From positions 62,001-126,000 of the forward strand of contig DF239818.1 in NCBI GenBank assembly GCA_000507305.1: DNA of 64,000 nucleotides, read 5' to 3'. Both the position numbers and the translations under genes were made by a program. Source of the DNA: Breviolum minutum Mf 1.05b.01. Taxonomy: Eukaryota; Sar; Dinophyceae; Suessiales; Symbiodiniaceae. Every line of letters starts with the position of its first letter. The first letter of the stretch is position 1. The notes beneath the pieces are model-generated. The model saw nothing but the letters and a program-made list of their open reading frames with translations. It searched no databases and was not told where the DNA came from. This document shows positions 29,138 to 41,033 of this stretch, in pieces.

Positions 29138-30370
29138 ATTGTCATCAGCATAATGAATCATGATGATCAATGGACAGTAACCAACAAAGGTCGCCTTCAA
29201 TCTTGGAGACCTGTGAAATTCCACTAAGTATAGTATGTATCGAGGCACATGGAGGATTTCAAGGTTCATCAGGCATCCAGCTTCAACCAAACTCGGATCA
29301 TCCATCATTCCCCCACAGTGGTGAATTTGGATGCCAAGATGGACACACTTTTTCTGAAATTCATCCAGTTATAATTCCATCTTATGTTGAAAACACTCGC
29401 CGTAAAAGAAAAATCAAAAACTGGGGCCACTTGGTGTAGCCCGAACAAAAAGGTGCGATTTTGCTGGGAAACTCGGAGACACTTGGAATCCTGAAACTTT
29501 GATGAAGACTTACTGCGGGAAAATTCATCTGCAAGACAAGGGCAGTTGAAAACACTCAGTCCAACAAAAGGACTCTCAAACTTTCAAGGGGTTCATTTCC
29601 AGGTTCCTAGGGGTCAAATTGTTGATGGGTGAAGCAAATATCTACTACCCTCTTGTAAACTAACATGGCCATGGAGTATTTTCAACAGGAAGTATATCTT
29701 CAAAGGATCTCCAAAAGTCAGAGGTTGGCAAAGCTGGGTGATTCCCTGTTTAGGGGCCTATTCACCTACACTCACCGTGTAGGATATATGTAGGGTGCAA
29801 GTGAGGGTCCCAACTTCCAAGTTCGGTGAAGTTTGTTGGGTTGACTGAATAGGTCGAGGAACAGCAGATATAAAAGGAACACTTAAACCGATATCTAGGT
29901 ATTCAAATGCAAATCTTTGATAAGTTTCTTTGCTTGTATTCAATAGATTCATTTTAAGATTAAGGACATTTCATATGGTTGTGCTCAGGCCTGGGAATCC
30001 TATTGCGCCTTCTTCTGGCCCTATGAACTCTAGGTTGTTTTCCGCCCAAACCAAAATCCACTTCACCTGTCAGAATTGATTGTGAAACAGTGAGCAGGTC
30101 AGTTCCATAAATGAATCTCCCATAATATTGCATGATTCCCTCTGAAGAATAGAACTAACTTCATCGAATTCAGAATACATGTATGATTTACAACATTTCT
30201 ACATATGTTTACATCTAAGTATGTACATATTTTATTTATAGATGCATACGCACTGAAGACTTGATGCATCTTTTTTTTACCCAACTTTTCTATGATTTGA
30301 GAAGATTGCATTCCATCACCTTCCTCACAGTTCAATTTCCATCAGCTTCCCCAACCATTTCCGACTGCAG
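29138..30370. other. No confident gene
   Basis: The plus frame 29,170-29,439 (…FSEIHPVIIPSYVENTRRKR) is mildly protein-like. Left arm of a family A-like MITE near 29,650-29,690 (TACCCTCTTGTAAACTAACA). Otherwise AT-rich. Confidence 0.4.
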
Positions 30371-30493
30371 ATGCCAACGGAAGAGTTGATGGCCATGACA
30401 CATTGGGCAGCACCAAGTGGGGGGGACTCGGCGACTGAAGAACTTCTGCCTAAAAAGACCATGGTTCCTGGGGGGAAAAGCTTGAATTTTTGA
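30371..30493 (+). CDS. Candidate terminal exon, 40 codons
   Basis: After CTGCAG the frame reads MPTEELMAMTHWAAPSGG, DSATEELLPKKTMVPGGK and SLNF, then TGA. Third positions are GC-rich. An alternative acceptor is the CACAG at 30,330. No domain was recognised. Confidence 0.5.
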   Translation: MPTEELMAMTHWAAPSGGDSATEELLPKKTMVPGGKSLNF

Positions 30494-31941
30494 AGGGCAA
30501 TATCTAGATTCAATGTTTTTTTTTTTTGTTGTTGTTGTTGTCGTGCGAAAGGGTTGCATAAAGTACGCGGCCTGCCCCCACAAAAAAGGATTGAATCGAG
30601 ACTGTGAGGGGGGGGGAAATCCGTGAATTCTAGCTATGGGTTCTCCTTCAATGATTGAAGCCTTTCTTCCCTTGAAGGCAAAACCTTGCTTGTTTATATA
30701 TAGATACATGTATCTTATTGTTTTTACTAGTGTTATTATTGTTGTCTTTTGTTTGACATGAAACATGCATGAAAAATGCATTGTTGTTTTGTACCTCATA
30801 AGGTAATATCTGTTGAAGCATTGAAAATGTGTACTATATGTTACCTATGTGTCTTTTTAGTTTGTGATATCAGATTTTCGGTAGTTAACAGTTGATGCAA
30901 ATAAAAGATGTCATATGCTTGTGTCCAACATGGTCTTAGTCAATTCAATATTTAAAGAGAAGAAATGTCCTTGTAACAAAGATGGTTATGTATATATATA
31001 TATATATACAGTAGTTGTACTTTTTGTGGGGGACAGTAACATCTAAAGACATGGCAAGGCCCAAGCATCTCCGGAACCAGGTGTGGAAGGGCATCCTCCA
31101 CTGGTGCTCAGCTGCAATCGTTCGCAGGCGTGATGGGACTAGAGTGGCTTTCCTTGGATATCCTTGGATGCTTTGTGATCTGGGCTCAGTTGGGGATACT
31201 ACCAAAGCCGATTTTTTTCTGGGCGAGTTATTTGGTTTCCCAGGTGGTGGTTTATCTTAAATGTGTTAGAATTTTCATCTTGGATATGTTGGGAAGACCG
31301 ACGAATATGTTTCAGATAAGTTGAAAGAACCACCAACTAGATTTAGACAACTTCACCCACTTTCACAACTTCAATTTGTGAAACAAAAGCACGACAGGAC
31401 TAGGCTTTCAGCTGCAATATTTCGCAAAACCTCCAGTCTCCGTGGCATTTTGGGGAAGGTTTTTCATTGGTCCCTCCTCTGTTGAGGAGCCTTGATGTTG
31501 AAAATGGAGAGCCCCTCCCAGGATGCAATCGTCACCACCAGGATTCTGAAACAATTTTGTAGGGCTGGAGGATCCCTGATATATTTTCACGAGTTCCACG
31601 ATTGCATCCTGGCGTTTCGCATTCTACGTGGTGGCTTCAGTGCTTTTTTTGGGATTTTTTTACCCCTAAACCCCGGGAAAATCATCCGACTGGACGAGGA
31701 TATGTTTCAAACGGGTGGTTCCACCGCCAAGTATAACAAGAGTTGGTTGATTTACACGGGGAACAAACATGAATAAACACTTATCCTTATCCTTTGAAAC
31801 GACTACCCTTCAATATATAAGAATATGACCTTGCTAACCAACCATCATGGGTTTTGTTTCTCACACCTTGGCCCTCCTCCGGAGGTCATCGCACCCTTGG
31901 GCATCCGCATCGCTCGGGTGGAGGCATGGTGAAGGGAACAT
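30494..31941. other. No confident gene; one ambiguous island
   Basis: 31,045-31,200 is GC-richer and open in two plus frames (HLRNQVWKGILHWCSAAIV or MGLEWLSLDILGCFVIWAQL) and one minus frame. I could not choose between them. The frame at 31,492-31,776 is weaker. Confidence 0.35.
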
Positions 31942-32047
31942 CTGGGTGGTGGCAACTCAAATACTTTTATTTTCACCCGGAAATTGGGGAAGATGAACTT
32001 AATCATTTGACTCCGTTTTTCATCAGGGGTGGTTCAACCACCACCTA
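31942..32047. mobile_element. Family E MITE (GGTGGTTTCAA type)
   Basis: Starts near GGGTGGTGGCAACTCAAA and ends GGTGGTTCAACCACCACCTAG. Central block GAAATTGGGGAAGATGAAC is shared with the copy at 61,095-61,196. Confidence 0.6.
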
Positions 32048-32150
32048 GATATCAATTGATGATATTTTCATGCAAATTTTCACAGATCCTTTGGTGGATG
32101 GCCTCAATTTTTTGAACGCAAAGGACATGTGACTTATGCAACAATTTCAG

Positions 32151-32286
32151 GTGGTGCACTTGAGGGTTTTTTTCGGGGTTGGATGTATGGGAGCCAGGAC
32201 CATGACAATCTGGCCGCCGTCTTTGATGCACAGAGCGAGGCGTCACGGGGATCATCATTTGCTTCGGCCAATGCATGGATGGGGTG
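32151..32286 (+). CDS. Candidate coding exon
   Basis: Acceptor AACAATTTCAG|GT. Reads GALEGFFRGWMYGSQDHDN, LAAVFDAQSEASRGSSFASA, ending NAWMG and a TGA. GC-rich third positions. Antisense is also open but less regular. Confidence 0.5.
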
Positions 32287-32427
32287 AAACGGTTTAGCCC
32301 CCCCTTGTTGGGGAGGGTGAAAGACAAGATTATATTGATTACATCTACCGAAAAAAGGGTCGAAGCCCCCTGCCATTTTTGTTGTGGACTTCTTTTTGGT
32401 CCTCCGAAAAAGTGTGGATCCGGGAAG

Positions 32428-32541
32428 GTGGTCACCTCCGTCTATGGTGACTTCTTCATCGCCGAGCTTATTGAAGTTCCTTGGGAACTAATCAAAAAAC
32501 CAACGGCGGGGAAGAGATGGATGGGATGGCCTGGTTGGTGA
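32428..32541 (+). CDS. Candidate coding exon
   Basis: Acceptor GGGAAG|GTG. Reads VVTSVYGDFFIAELIEVPWE and LIKKPTAGKRWMGW, then TGA. The frame is open upstream from 32,275. A frame with similar codon use lies 140 bp upstream, so both may be exons of one gene. Confidence 0.4.
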   Translation: MVTSVYGDFFIAELIEVPWELIKKPTAGKRWMGWPGW

Positions 32542-35384
32542 AGAGAAAAACGGGTGGTGGGAAGTGGGTCATTAAATGGGACCGAGATCAAACAATGCAC
32601 ACGTATGATAATGTTAAGGGATTTCTCTTATACTGTAATAGTGCATGGTTTGGGTTGGTAATCCCCTGAAAAATGATGATTGGAAGACGATCCTTTCCTC
32701 TTAAAAATGTGACGCTTTGGGTGTGTACATTTGGAGTTCGTTTGGCGGCGTTTGCTGAAGTTTTGTTGAGGTTTGAAAGGTTTGAAGTTGAATATCTTGA
32801 AGCGTTTCATGGAAGATTTTAGAAGTCACATGGGTCACATGTTGCGGTAAGAAAAAGTAAGGAGCGAGAGAAGCATTTCGAATTTACAGCCTAATGATTT
32901 ACTAGACCTAAACTCTCAATATATGATGAACTTTAACAGCATTTGGGTAGTTTAGGGGAATATATGTAGGTAAATACACCATCCCCATGATAATATCAAT
33001 TCCTTTACATCGGGTCCGGGCTCATTATCTATAACAAGCATCATCCAGCTTCGCTCTCAAGTTTGGGAAGGAAATGCAATTTCGGATGCTGTCTGATTGG
33101 GAAGCGGGTTACTCCCATATTTGGTGATCAGTTCCCTAGTGTATGTCCGTTTACTGGAGAGTATCTAGTTTTGGGAATGACAATCCGATCCATTTTAGGT
33201 CATGACCAATGTAAAGGATCGAAGTTTGGTTCACTTGAACCGACCTTTTGAATTTCCCAAGACGTTGGGTTGGTTACCAAGAAGCCAACCTTTTCATTAG
33301 GATCACGGAGAATAACCACCCAACGTTTGAGAGACATCATGTTAATCAGCTGAAGGTGTTTTTCGTGGCCGGACGAGTGCCAAACCAAAAAAACTGCCAG
33401 CTTTGAACGGTTCTTAATTTTCACCCCAGAGGAAGATTTGGAAATGCATTTTGACGTTTTCTGCGGATGAATTCTGGAAAAGCCTCAACTTTTCCCACTT
33501 TTTCTCGGAAAACCCATCGGCAATTTTTCCTGTTGAATGATTTTCTGTGGGAAAAACCCAGTTCCTAAAACCAGATTTGGCAGTTGACCAAACCGACAGC
33601 TTCACTGGTGACGTGTTCCGACCGAAACGGGTCTGACAGCATTTTTCTGCCACTTTGGGGGATTCCAGAGTCTTATGACATCCTGGTTGGTTAAATTTCC
33701 CATTTGAGAGGTGATTTTCATAGTCTCTACATGTCCCTACTAAGGGTAGTACATTATATCCAAGGGAAGTCTATTTTTGCCTCATTTTGTTTAAAAGAGC
33801 CACAGAACCAATGTTTCCAAAAACCAGCTTCAACATGCTTCAACTGATTTCACCTAAGCTGATGAATCTTGCATGCGGCTCAGGCCCAGAACGATGAGAA
33901 TCGGGCACTTGTAGCAGAGGCCGGGCGATCGATGCAAAAAAACGACGGGAAAGCCAAGGGGGTTGTGCAACAAAAGTATCATTTTTTTTCCCCAAAATTC
34001 TCGTGAAGATGAAGGTAGCGATTTAAACACTCGATTTTTTTTTTCAGATGGGTGGCGATTACCTACCAACTATAGATGATGATCTGGGTTGTTAAATCAA
34101 GGAGTCGTTAATTTCAAACTTCAGCATTGAGTTGACTAGAAAACTCCCCAGAAAAACTTACTACTGAAAATGGGACAGGGAAGCATCCTTTGTGGCTCAA
34201 CAGCCTTTTTTAAAATGGGTGGTTGGTGAGTCATAATCATAGGATCCCCTCAACTAGGGGACTCTGGCACCCACTTTTATCATACAAAGTCAATCAAAAT
34301 AAATCCTTCATAGATCGGTAGATATAGAGATCCCATAGTTCCTATGGGTTACATACTTTTTGTGGCCCCTTTTGCGGAACACTGCCCTTTCAGAAACACG
34401 AAAAACAAATCACACAAACACTCATGTTGAAGTGAAACAGAATGAATTGACTCCCGGGTCCAGTGATCTGCCCTAGAACATCTCGGTGGTCATTGAACAA
34501 AGCCTTTCGGATATTGTTTACGCCATACGTTCTTGGGGAAATGATCTAATTTGATGAGTAGATTCTGTTTTCAAATGGGTGGTGATTATCCACCAACTCT
34601 AGGTATAGACATTCACACCTTCAAAAAGTGAATAAATCGAAGCAAACAAAAATTGATACCACTGAGCGTCCCCTTCCTGAAAATCCATGAGAGGTGATTT
34701 TCAAAATTCGTTGGCACGTTGAACGAAGGGAAAGACCCCTTTAAAACAAATCACCTTGGTTCCAATGTCACATTGTCACACGCCACTAGTTTTTTTGAAG
34801 CACTTTTTTTTGCCTCTTTTCAATTTGGCAAACTGCACAGGGGCATCCCCCATTACCCAAAGCCGAACCCTTTGGACTTGATTGTTATGGTTTTAACATG
34901 TAGCCCATAGAAAAAGTTGCAAATTTTGGGCATTCGGAACCGGAAAGGTTTGCCTACGTGTGTAGTTTGTGCTACAACTCACGGAATTTATTCGGGGGGC
35001 GGTGTGTCGGGGAGTAGGCTGGATGGTTTGACAAGATTTTGAGAAAATCCTTTGATTTGTTTCTAGAAACTTGCAAAAGATGAATTTTTGACCAGTATAA
35101 TTACATACACCAATATATGTATTTATTATATTGAAAAAATATACATATATATATATATTTATATACACATACCTATAACCACACTGACACATATTTTTAG
35201 GTGTTCTATTTAATACCAAACAGCCCACTCACTAGCTCCAAAAAAAGAAAACACGTCATTTTTCGCGTCAGATGATTGGATGGTTTCATTCGTGACAGGT
35301 CGATGGCCGTGCGGTGGGTCTCATGTGTTTGACATCGGATGTGGATATCAACGTTCCTTGGATCCTAATGTTGACAACAACAAG
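32542..35384. other. No confident gene
   Basis: The island 33,200-33,420 is protein-like on both strands (minus: MSLKRWVVILRDPNEKVGF; plus: ANLFIRITENNHPTFERHH), so it cannot be assigned. A family E-like repeat lies near 34,535-34,605. AT tract near 35,140. Confidence 0.4.
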
Positions 35385-35494
35385 TCGTGATGGTTGGAAT
35401 GGAAACGGCTGGATTTTGGTTACTTGATGTTATGATGCAAAAGGTGGAACCTCCAAGAAAGCTAGCTTTTCATGTTAAAAAAAAACTGGCAAGG
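35385..35494 (+). CDS. Candidate coding exon with strong donor
   Basis: Reads VMVGMETAGFWLLDVMMQ and KVEPPRKLAFHVKKKLA, ending at AGG|GTAAGT, a consensus donor. A textbook acceptor (poly-T then CAG|G) follows at 35,520, so the intron would be only about 26 bp unless that acceptor serves a different donor. Confidence 0.4.
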
Positions 35495-35956
35495 GTAAGT
35501 ACAAACCATTTTTTTTTTCAGGTTTCATGTTTGGGGTGGTACAACTGTCCCCTTGATGTTGGAAAGTTTTTCCCCTGAAAAAACGGTCTTTGGACTTTGG
35601 AAGATGATCCGACTTATTTCTTGAGGTCCAGCTCGGTGGTTTCTAGGGGAGGGCTGTAGTAAGAAAAACCCAAAGGGGCTTAGTAGTCTTTGGTGAGAAG
35701 GGTTTGGCAAACGGCCGTGTTTTTTTTTGGCTAGATTCATATAACGAAGCTGTGTTTTGCGTCTCCAGTCTCTTGGTGATTGCTTGTGATTGTTTTTAGT
35801 CGCTTGCTTGTTTAGAGTCTTTTTTTGGCCCAAGCTTTCTTTTTGTGAACGTGCCAACAAAGATCCTCAAATCCCCAAGAAAAGCTTCAACCAACCATCT
35901 GATTCCCCTCAAAAATGCAAGTGTCTCCCCGTTTTTTTGTGTTTTATCAGCCGTGA

Positions 35957-36070
35957 GGGATCCAATCACCTTGTCAGATGATGATTGGGGTGTATAATCA
36001 CCTCCGAAACGCAAGGTATTTAGGTTCCATGAAACCATTCTCAGTTTCGGTGAGCCAGGATTTGTAGGGA
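35957..36070. repeat. Inverted-core repeat, copy 1
   Basis: Flanks GGGATCCAATCACC and TTCGGTGAGCCA. The core 35,973-36,053 is the exact reverse complement (81/81) of 51,225-51,305, while the flanks keep the same orientation in both copies. Confidence 0.9.
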
Positions 36071-37149
36071 GCTCGTAACACACACAGCCACCCCACCAGT
36101 TCGTTCACCACCCAACCCTCCGCTCCGAAGCCTAGCAAAGCGAGGTCTTAGCCCAATGCTTCCAGGTGGATCCTTACGACAACTTATTGAAGGGACCCTA
36201 TATGAAGTCGGGGACGCCCTGCAAACAAAAAACTGCGGATGTTGTTTAGCAGGTTGGGGACGGAGTTTTTGGCGGCTGTACCGTTAAACTACTTTAAACC
36301 CGTGGATGTGGTTTTTTTTTCTAAAACCATTTTTTTTTCAGGTACGACATGAATGAATAAAACATGGGTTTCTGAAGCTACCTTTTTTGAGAGTTTTTTG
36401 GGACCTGATCCAGTTGCATGATGCATTTTTGGGGTTGATCATGATTAAAGTTGGTGCTAGGCTTGAAGGGGATGTACAGCCTGTATTTATATTTGTCATT
36501 ACAAGTCTTTTCTTCATCCAGCCTTCTTCTATGTGGTGCTTTAAAAAAACATGGTGAAGATCTTCTGGTTGAAGAATCTTCCAAGTGCAAAATGATTCTC
36601 CAGACCGATACACCATTCAATCTGTAATTAATTGGCATTTTTGTTAAGGTCATGGGTTTACTATCCGGTCAGACCCCCTTATGATCATTCAAATTGCTCC
36701 CAGTTTTTCCATGAGGGTTTAAGATTGGCCTTACCATTTGGGGGGGGATTAGCTTTCTGGGGTAGCTACAAGTAGGATTCGCATATGAAGATATGACATG
36801 TTTTAAAATCTTTTTGGCTCACATAATAATCCCAGCCCCTTCTGTTTTTGGTGATTTCGATTCGATTAAACTAACCCATGCCCTTCTGTTTTGGTGATTT
36901 ATATAGATGATTTCAACAGAAGCCTTGTGCCTGTAGGTGATTTTAGATATTCCATTTTTTTTAGTGGGGAATTTATGATAGAAAAATTCAAGCTTCACCA
37001 CCGGTTTAACCGTCACCAACGATTTACTCCAACTGATGGTTTGCTAGGAGTTAGGGAATCGTCTCCTTTGAATGTGTTTATTTTGTTTTAAGTTGAAGTG
37101 TTGTTAATTTGACCAGATATCTGCAGTATATCCATATATAGATATTTAT
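36071..37149. other. No supported gene
   Basis: Intron-like, with several poly-T tracts and CAG|G acceptor-like sites (for example 36,342) but no clear exon after them. Confidence 0.45.
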
Positions 37150-37247
37150 CTAGGTGGTGGTTTCAAATATTTTAGATTTTCACCCCTACCTGGGGAAATG
37201 ATCCAATTTGACCAATATTTTTCAAATGGGTTGAAACCACCAACCAG
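37150..37247. mobile_element. Family E MITE
   Basis: CTAGGTGGTGGTTTCAAA at the left and TTGAAACCACCAACCAG at the right; centre GGGGAAATGATCCAATTTGA. Similar copies at 59,641, 31,942 and 61,095, and fragments at 34.5, 46.0 and 57.0 kb. Confidence 0.75.
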
Positions 37248-37402
37248 TTGTAGCATATATAGACATGTACGTATGTATGCATTACATATACAATTTCACA
37301 TGCAACTAATTACAAAACGATAAATCTTTGACTTGATCTTAAGGGTACTTCAAAGTCCAAGGCTGCGAGGGTAACTGGGATGATGAATGACCCGGAGTTT
37401 TG

Positions 37403-37515
37403 GGGATTACACCCTGAACAAATGCAGATGTAACCCCCAAAATTGGTTTGGAAGATTATTTTCCTTTTCAATTGGGTGATTTTTGGATTCCATGAGAATT
37501 TTCAGGGGGTGTAAA
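37403..37515. mobile_element. MITE related to family B (TTACACCC...GGGGGTGTAA)
   Basis: Ends ATTACACCCTGAACAAATGC and TTTTCAGGGGGTGTAA, with the shared TTTTCCTTTTCAATTGGG centre. Confidence 0.5.
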
Positions 37516-37752
37516 AGATATGTTCACCACTTCTTTTCGGGAAACCTTGAAAACCCAGCAGTTGCAACCTCGATGTTGTTTCAAGACTTGTGCCGAGGGG
37601 AGGTCTTAAGTACGAATTTATATAGGCAAGAAAAACAATTAATTACCAAGGTGATGATCACCCCTTTACCAGGCATGAAGAATCCAACTCATCATGAAAA
37701 TCCTGGGAAAACATCTTATCACCCCCAACCCTAAATCTTGAGGTCTCTTCAG

Positions 37753-37910
37753 GATCCCCCAAGCCCACAGAAGCTGATTTTTGGGATGCATGGCACTCAG
37801 GCGCGTGCGTGAGCACAGTCGGAAACTTCTGGAAGGACACGAAGCGTCCTTATGCGCCCCAGGAGATTTTCTCCAGGCATGAAGCGGGAGGGGTGGTGTC
37901 GGTGTCATGA
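37753..37910 (+). CDS. Candidate coding exon
   Basis: Acceptor TCTCTTCAG|GA. Reads SPKPTEADFWDAWHSGACVS, TVGNFWKDTKRPYAPQEIFS and RHEAGGVVSVS, then TGA. GC-rich and clearly better than the antisense frame. It may end earlier at CCAG|GCATGA (GC-type donor) or be a terminal exon. No domain was recognised. Confidence 0.6.
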
Positions 37911-38282
37911 CAGATGTGGGAAAAGGTGATACAAATTATTTTATTTTCTAAAAGTACACCAGCTGACATGGGTTGGAGTTTGCATTTTCAAGTCATAGCC
38001 CCAAATTTTATATGAAAGGAACTTATTGAGCTATGAGCCCCTCAGCTTAGGAAGAAGCCAAGGGTTGGTAACGAATAGGTTTCCGGAAAGTGGAACCTCG
38101 GAAATCTAGGTCCTAGGTTTGTGAAATATCGTAATTTGGCCAGAATATTTCCAAGGGTGAGACGCCCTATGAAGTTGGAACGGCCTGATTTTACGAAGTC
38201 ATGAATTCAGGATCCAAAAATTAGACATCACTAGGATATAATGGAATGAAACAAGAGGATGTGTTTTTTTGCCGCTGACCAG

Positions 38283-38369
38283 ATGGTGCTGTGTTCGTTC
38301 CTTCCGGGGCAGGTGGCCTTGGGATCAATGGACATGGATATATTGCTGGAGTCCATCCCAAAGTTGGAG
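38283..38369 (+). CDS. Coding exon, phase 0-0, 29 codons
   Basis: Between GCTGACCAG|ATG and TTGGAG|GTGGGC. Reads MVLCSFLPGQVALGSMDM and DILLESIPKLE. Both ends have plausible splice sites and codon use is GC-rich at third positions. Confidence 0.55.
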
Positions 38370-38433
38370 GTGGGCTGTTGGGGTTGAAAAAGAGGCTCGG
38401 GTTGGGTGGGGTGTAGAAATATAGATTTGGATG

Positions 38434-38435
<2 letters not shown>

Positions 38436-38490
<55 letters not shown>
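38436..38490. repeat. (GAT)n microsatellite
   Basis: About 18 GAT units. Gives a spurious poly-Asp frame on + and poly-Ser or poly-Ile frames on -. Confidence 0.95.
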
Positions 38491-39544
38491 TTCTTTGGGG
38501 TGAAATCACATGCTGGAACGATCCTCAAACCTCAATTATATATAGGTTTTTCTATTATGCAAGAAGAGGAGACGCAACAGCAGTTGTTCCCGGGGCTGGG
38601 ATGACCTCAACAAACTGCGGATCCAACATGGGTGGCGTTTTGTAGAAAATCCCCTTTTTTTGCAAAAGGATCCAACAGAGCTGGAAATTGGTTGGTGAAT
38701 TTTTAGTTCAATAATCATTTGACCCATAATTTGAATCTTAACAGATGCGTTGGGGTATGATTTGACCTTGGTTGGTTGAGTTTATATAAGTTTATCAAGT
38801 TGATGCCGGCAGTTGAAAATATACTACCCAGTTATATTGTGGGATTAATGTTGCACTACGGTAAGGGTTACCTAGTAACCAAGCAGTCTTTCGTTGGAAT
38901 GAAGAAGGGTCAACTGATGGTTTGAGATAACAAAACCCTGGAAGTGTGGTTACTCTACTAAGATGTGCCAGGAAATTAGTATATAGATGTGTAGTAAATC
39001 TACCTTGTTTGCGGGAGTGACTAGCTACTCTGATGCTGGTGCAGTAGGGTCGCTGGATCGCTTGGCACCGTTGCAAGTGATCCGCCCACCGTGTAGTAGA
39101 CCGAATTCCAGTTCTTTCTTCTCTCACTAAAGTATTACTTGGATAACGGGACTTTAGGGTTAGCAACAATGCTTCCATCTCTTGAGTAGGGTGATTGCAC
39201 TGGGCACAAATCATGAAAAACCATGAAAAACCAGTCTTCCTCCAGTCATTTGCCAAAAGGTCCGAGCAAATGATCTCTGGTATTAAGTCGGAGATTCATA
39301 TTTAGGGCCGATTTGGGTGTGCTAAAGTTCCGGGTCTTTTCCTTGGTTGAGAACAACCTGGTCGAGCTTTTTTTTTCACAGAATTTCCATAGATTCATGC
39401 CATTGAAGTCATGAAATGCTTCCCGGTTCTTGTAATTCGAAGATAGCACTGACTGATCAACAAGATGGTAGTTTCGGTAGTTTCCAAGGTTCAAGTAGGA
39501 AATACTTTGCCACCATCAGCTATTGAATCATTGGTATCATCGTT
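38491..39544. other. No confident gene
   Basis: 38,559-38,700 is open in a plus frame (RGWDDLNKLRIQHGWRFVEN) but also in neighbouring frames. The 153-codon minus frame 38,795-39,256 has no splice or composition support. Confidence 0.35.
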
Positions 39545-39659
39545 TACCCTCCCTGAAACTATAACATAGCAGCAGCACCTGAAAATTGATGGTTGGAAGA
39601 TGAAATTTCCTTTTCGGGGAGGCCTATTTTCAGGGGCCATGTTAGTTTCAGGGAGAGTA
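39545..39659. mobile_element. Family A MITE
   Basis: TACCCTCCCTGAAACTATAA to GTTAGTTTCAGGGAGAGTA; TA at both ends. Confidence 0.75.
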
Positions 39660-39777
39660 ATATTTAACTGCAGGATCAATTCAGTACATCTGTTTGTTTC
39701 ATTTGGCATAGATGTTCCCGTTTTGAGTCTGAACATTTTTGAAATTCTGCATAAACCTTCCATTGGGATAGCCCCCT

Positions 39778-39893
39778 TACACCCCCAAAAACTAACGGGC
39801 TGGAACAAAAAAAATGGGGTGATTTGGGTTGTTGTTTCTCCTTTTCCTTTTGAGTGTAATTTCCGGTTCCAGCTGTTCGTTTTCGGGGGTGTA
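39778..39893. mobile_element. Family B MITE
   Basis: TACACCCCCAAAAACTAACG with GGCTGGAAC at the left, and GGTTCCAGCTGTTCG with TTTTCGGGGGTGTA at the right. It shares the CTCCTTTTCCTTTTG centre with 9,869-10,000. TA at both ends. Confidence 0.75.
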
Positions 39894-40091
39894 CGCCAAC
39901 TAAACGGTGTTTTTTTTTCAAATTCGGAGTTGCCGTTGGGAGTCAAATTCAACCGCTGAATTACCAAGCCACTCTGAGTCGATGTATTTTTCCTATTGAA
40001 AATGGTGATTTTCCAGGCATCTATTAGTTCGGGGCCACCAGATGGGGATCCGTGGGATGATCATCGAAACCACTGGTTGTGAAATCACCAG

Positions 40092-40208
40092 GACGGCCGG
40101 ATCAACGCAGTGCAACTGCATGGTGCTCTGCAGTTGGGGGATCTCGGAGTTTTTTTCCAACGGATTTTTTTTAAGGGCGACCTCCGAAAAACTACGCAAA
40201 AGACATAG
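40092..40208 (+). CDS. Candidate coding exon
   Basis: Acceptor ATCACCAG|GAC. Reads DGRINAVQLHGALQLGDLGV then FFQRIFFKGDLRKTTQKT and TAG. The first 20 codons are GC-rich and the later part is less certain because it includes T8 runs. Confidence 0.45.
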   Translation, partial: DGRINAVQLHGALQLGDLGVFFQRIFFKGDLRKTTQKT

Positions 40209-40904
40209 GTCATTTGCTTTCAATGAAGTTTTTTTTTTTGATTTTTTTACAATTTTGTTGGAGAAATTATGATCCAATCTGGTTTATGTAATTCAAAAAT
40301 TGGTTGGAAGTACTACGGTACCCAGGCTTACAACATCTTACTACCCTTGAAGTACATTTCAACCTTGTTGGAGTGAAAAATCGTGAAGAGGTTGGTTGCC
40401 CAAACGACCAGGGAATCACATGGAATCCCAGCTTTTTAAATGAAAGGAAGAAGTTCCGAAATCATCTTTCAAAACAATGAAGTTGGGAAGTTTTTTTTGT
40501 TAATATCTGTAAAGGACAGTTTTTTTGTTTGGAACAGACAATCATCTTACAAAACTAGCTTGGGAAAGGGGAGAGGAGGACAGTTGTTCAGAACTCAACA
40601 CCCAGAAACTTTGAAATCAGCTGCTTACTTGCATGATCTCTAAGGTCAGCGATCACTGGTTCGTAGCTGGCAAAATTTCACACCTCCCCACAAAAACACA
40701 CCATGCAGGTCGTAAGCCCACTCTTAAGCAGCTTTGAGAATTTTGAAACGCCGCCTCAGCAGTTTGGTTGGGATTTTTTAGCGCATTTGCAAGGCACAAA
40801 AGTGGGAGCATAGCTCCCCCATCCTTCCCTAGAATCAAGAACATACTTTAAAGAAAAAATCAAATCTCATCTTTCCATGGACGAAAACGAGATTCGAGCC
40901 GAGG
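40209..40904. other. No supported gene
   Basis: AT-rich, intron-like. No repeat family recognised. Confidence 0.45.
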
Positions 40905-41033
40905 ATGCAAGAGTTTTCGGATGAAGTGGGAGAAGTCCTTCAGGACGGGGGGCCTATCAATGGGGAAATCTCAAGGGCTTCAACCATCATGCTTCGTGGC
41001 AAAGATTGCGCAAGTGTAGCCATGGTTGCTTAG
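40905..41033 (+). CDS. Candidate coding exon, 42 codons
   Basis: After GCCGAG|G the frame reads MQEFSDEVGEVLQDGGPING and EISRASTIMLRGKDCASVAM, then VA and TAG. Good codon use. It may be spliced at a downstream GT instead of ending at the stop. No family was recognised. Confidence 0.5.
   Translation: MQEFSDEVGEVLQDGGPINGEISRASTIMLRGKDCASVAMVA

Noticed and set aside
28882..29151. Poly-Met / poly-Asp frames
   Set aside because: Artefacts of the (CAT)n microsatellite.
33200..33420. Protein-like frames on both strands
   Set aside because: Plus and minus frames are equally plausible, so neither was annotated as a gene.
38795..39256. 153-codon minus-strand frame
   Set aside because: Codon use and composition are not coding-like, there is no matching splice signal and no recognisable domain.
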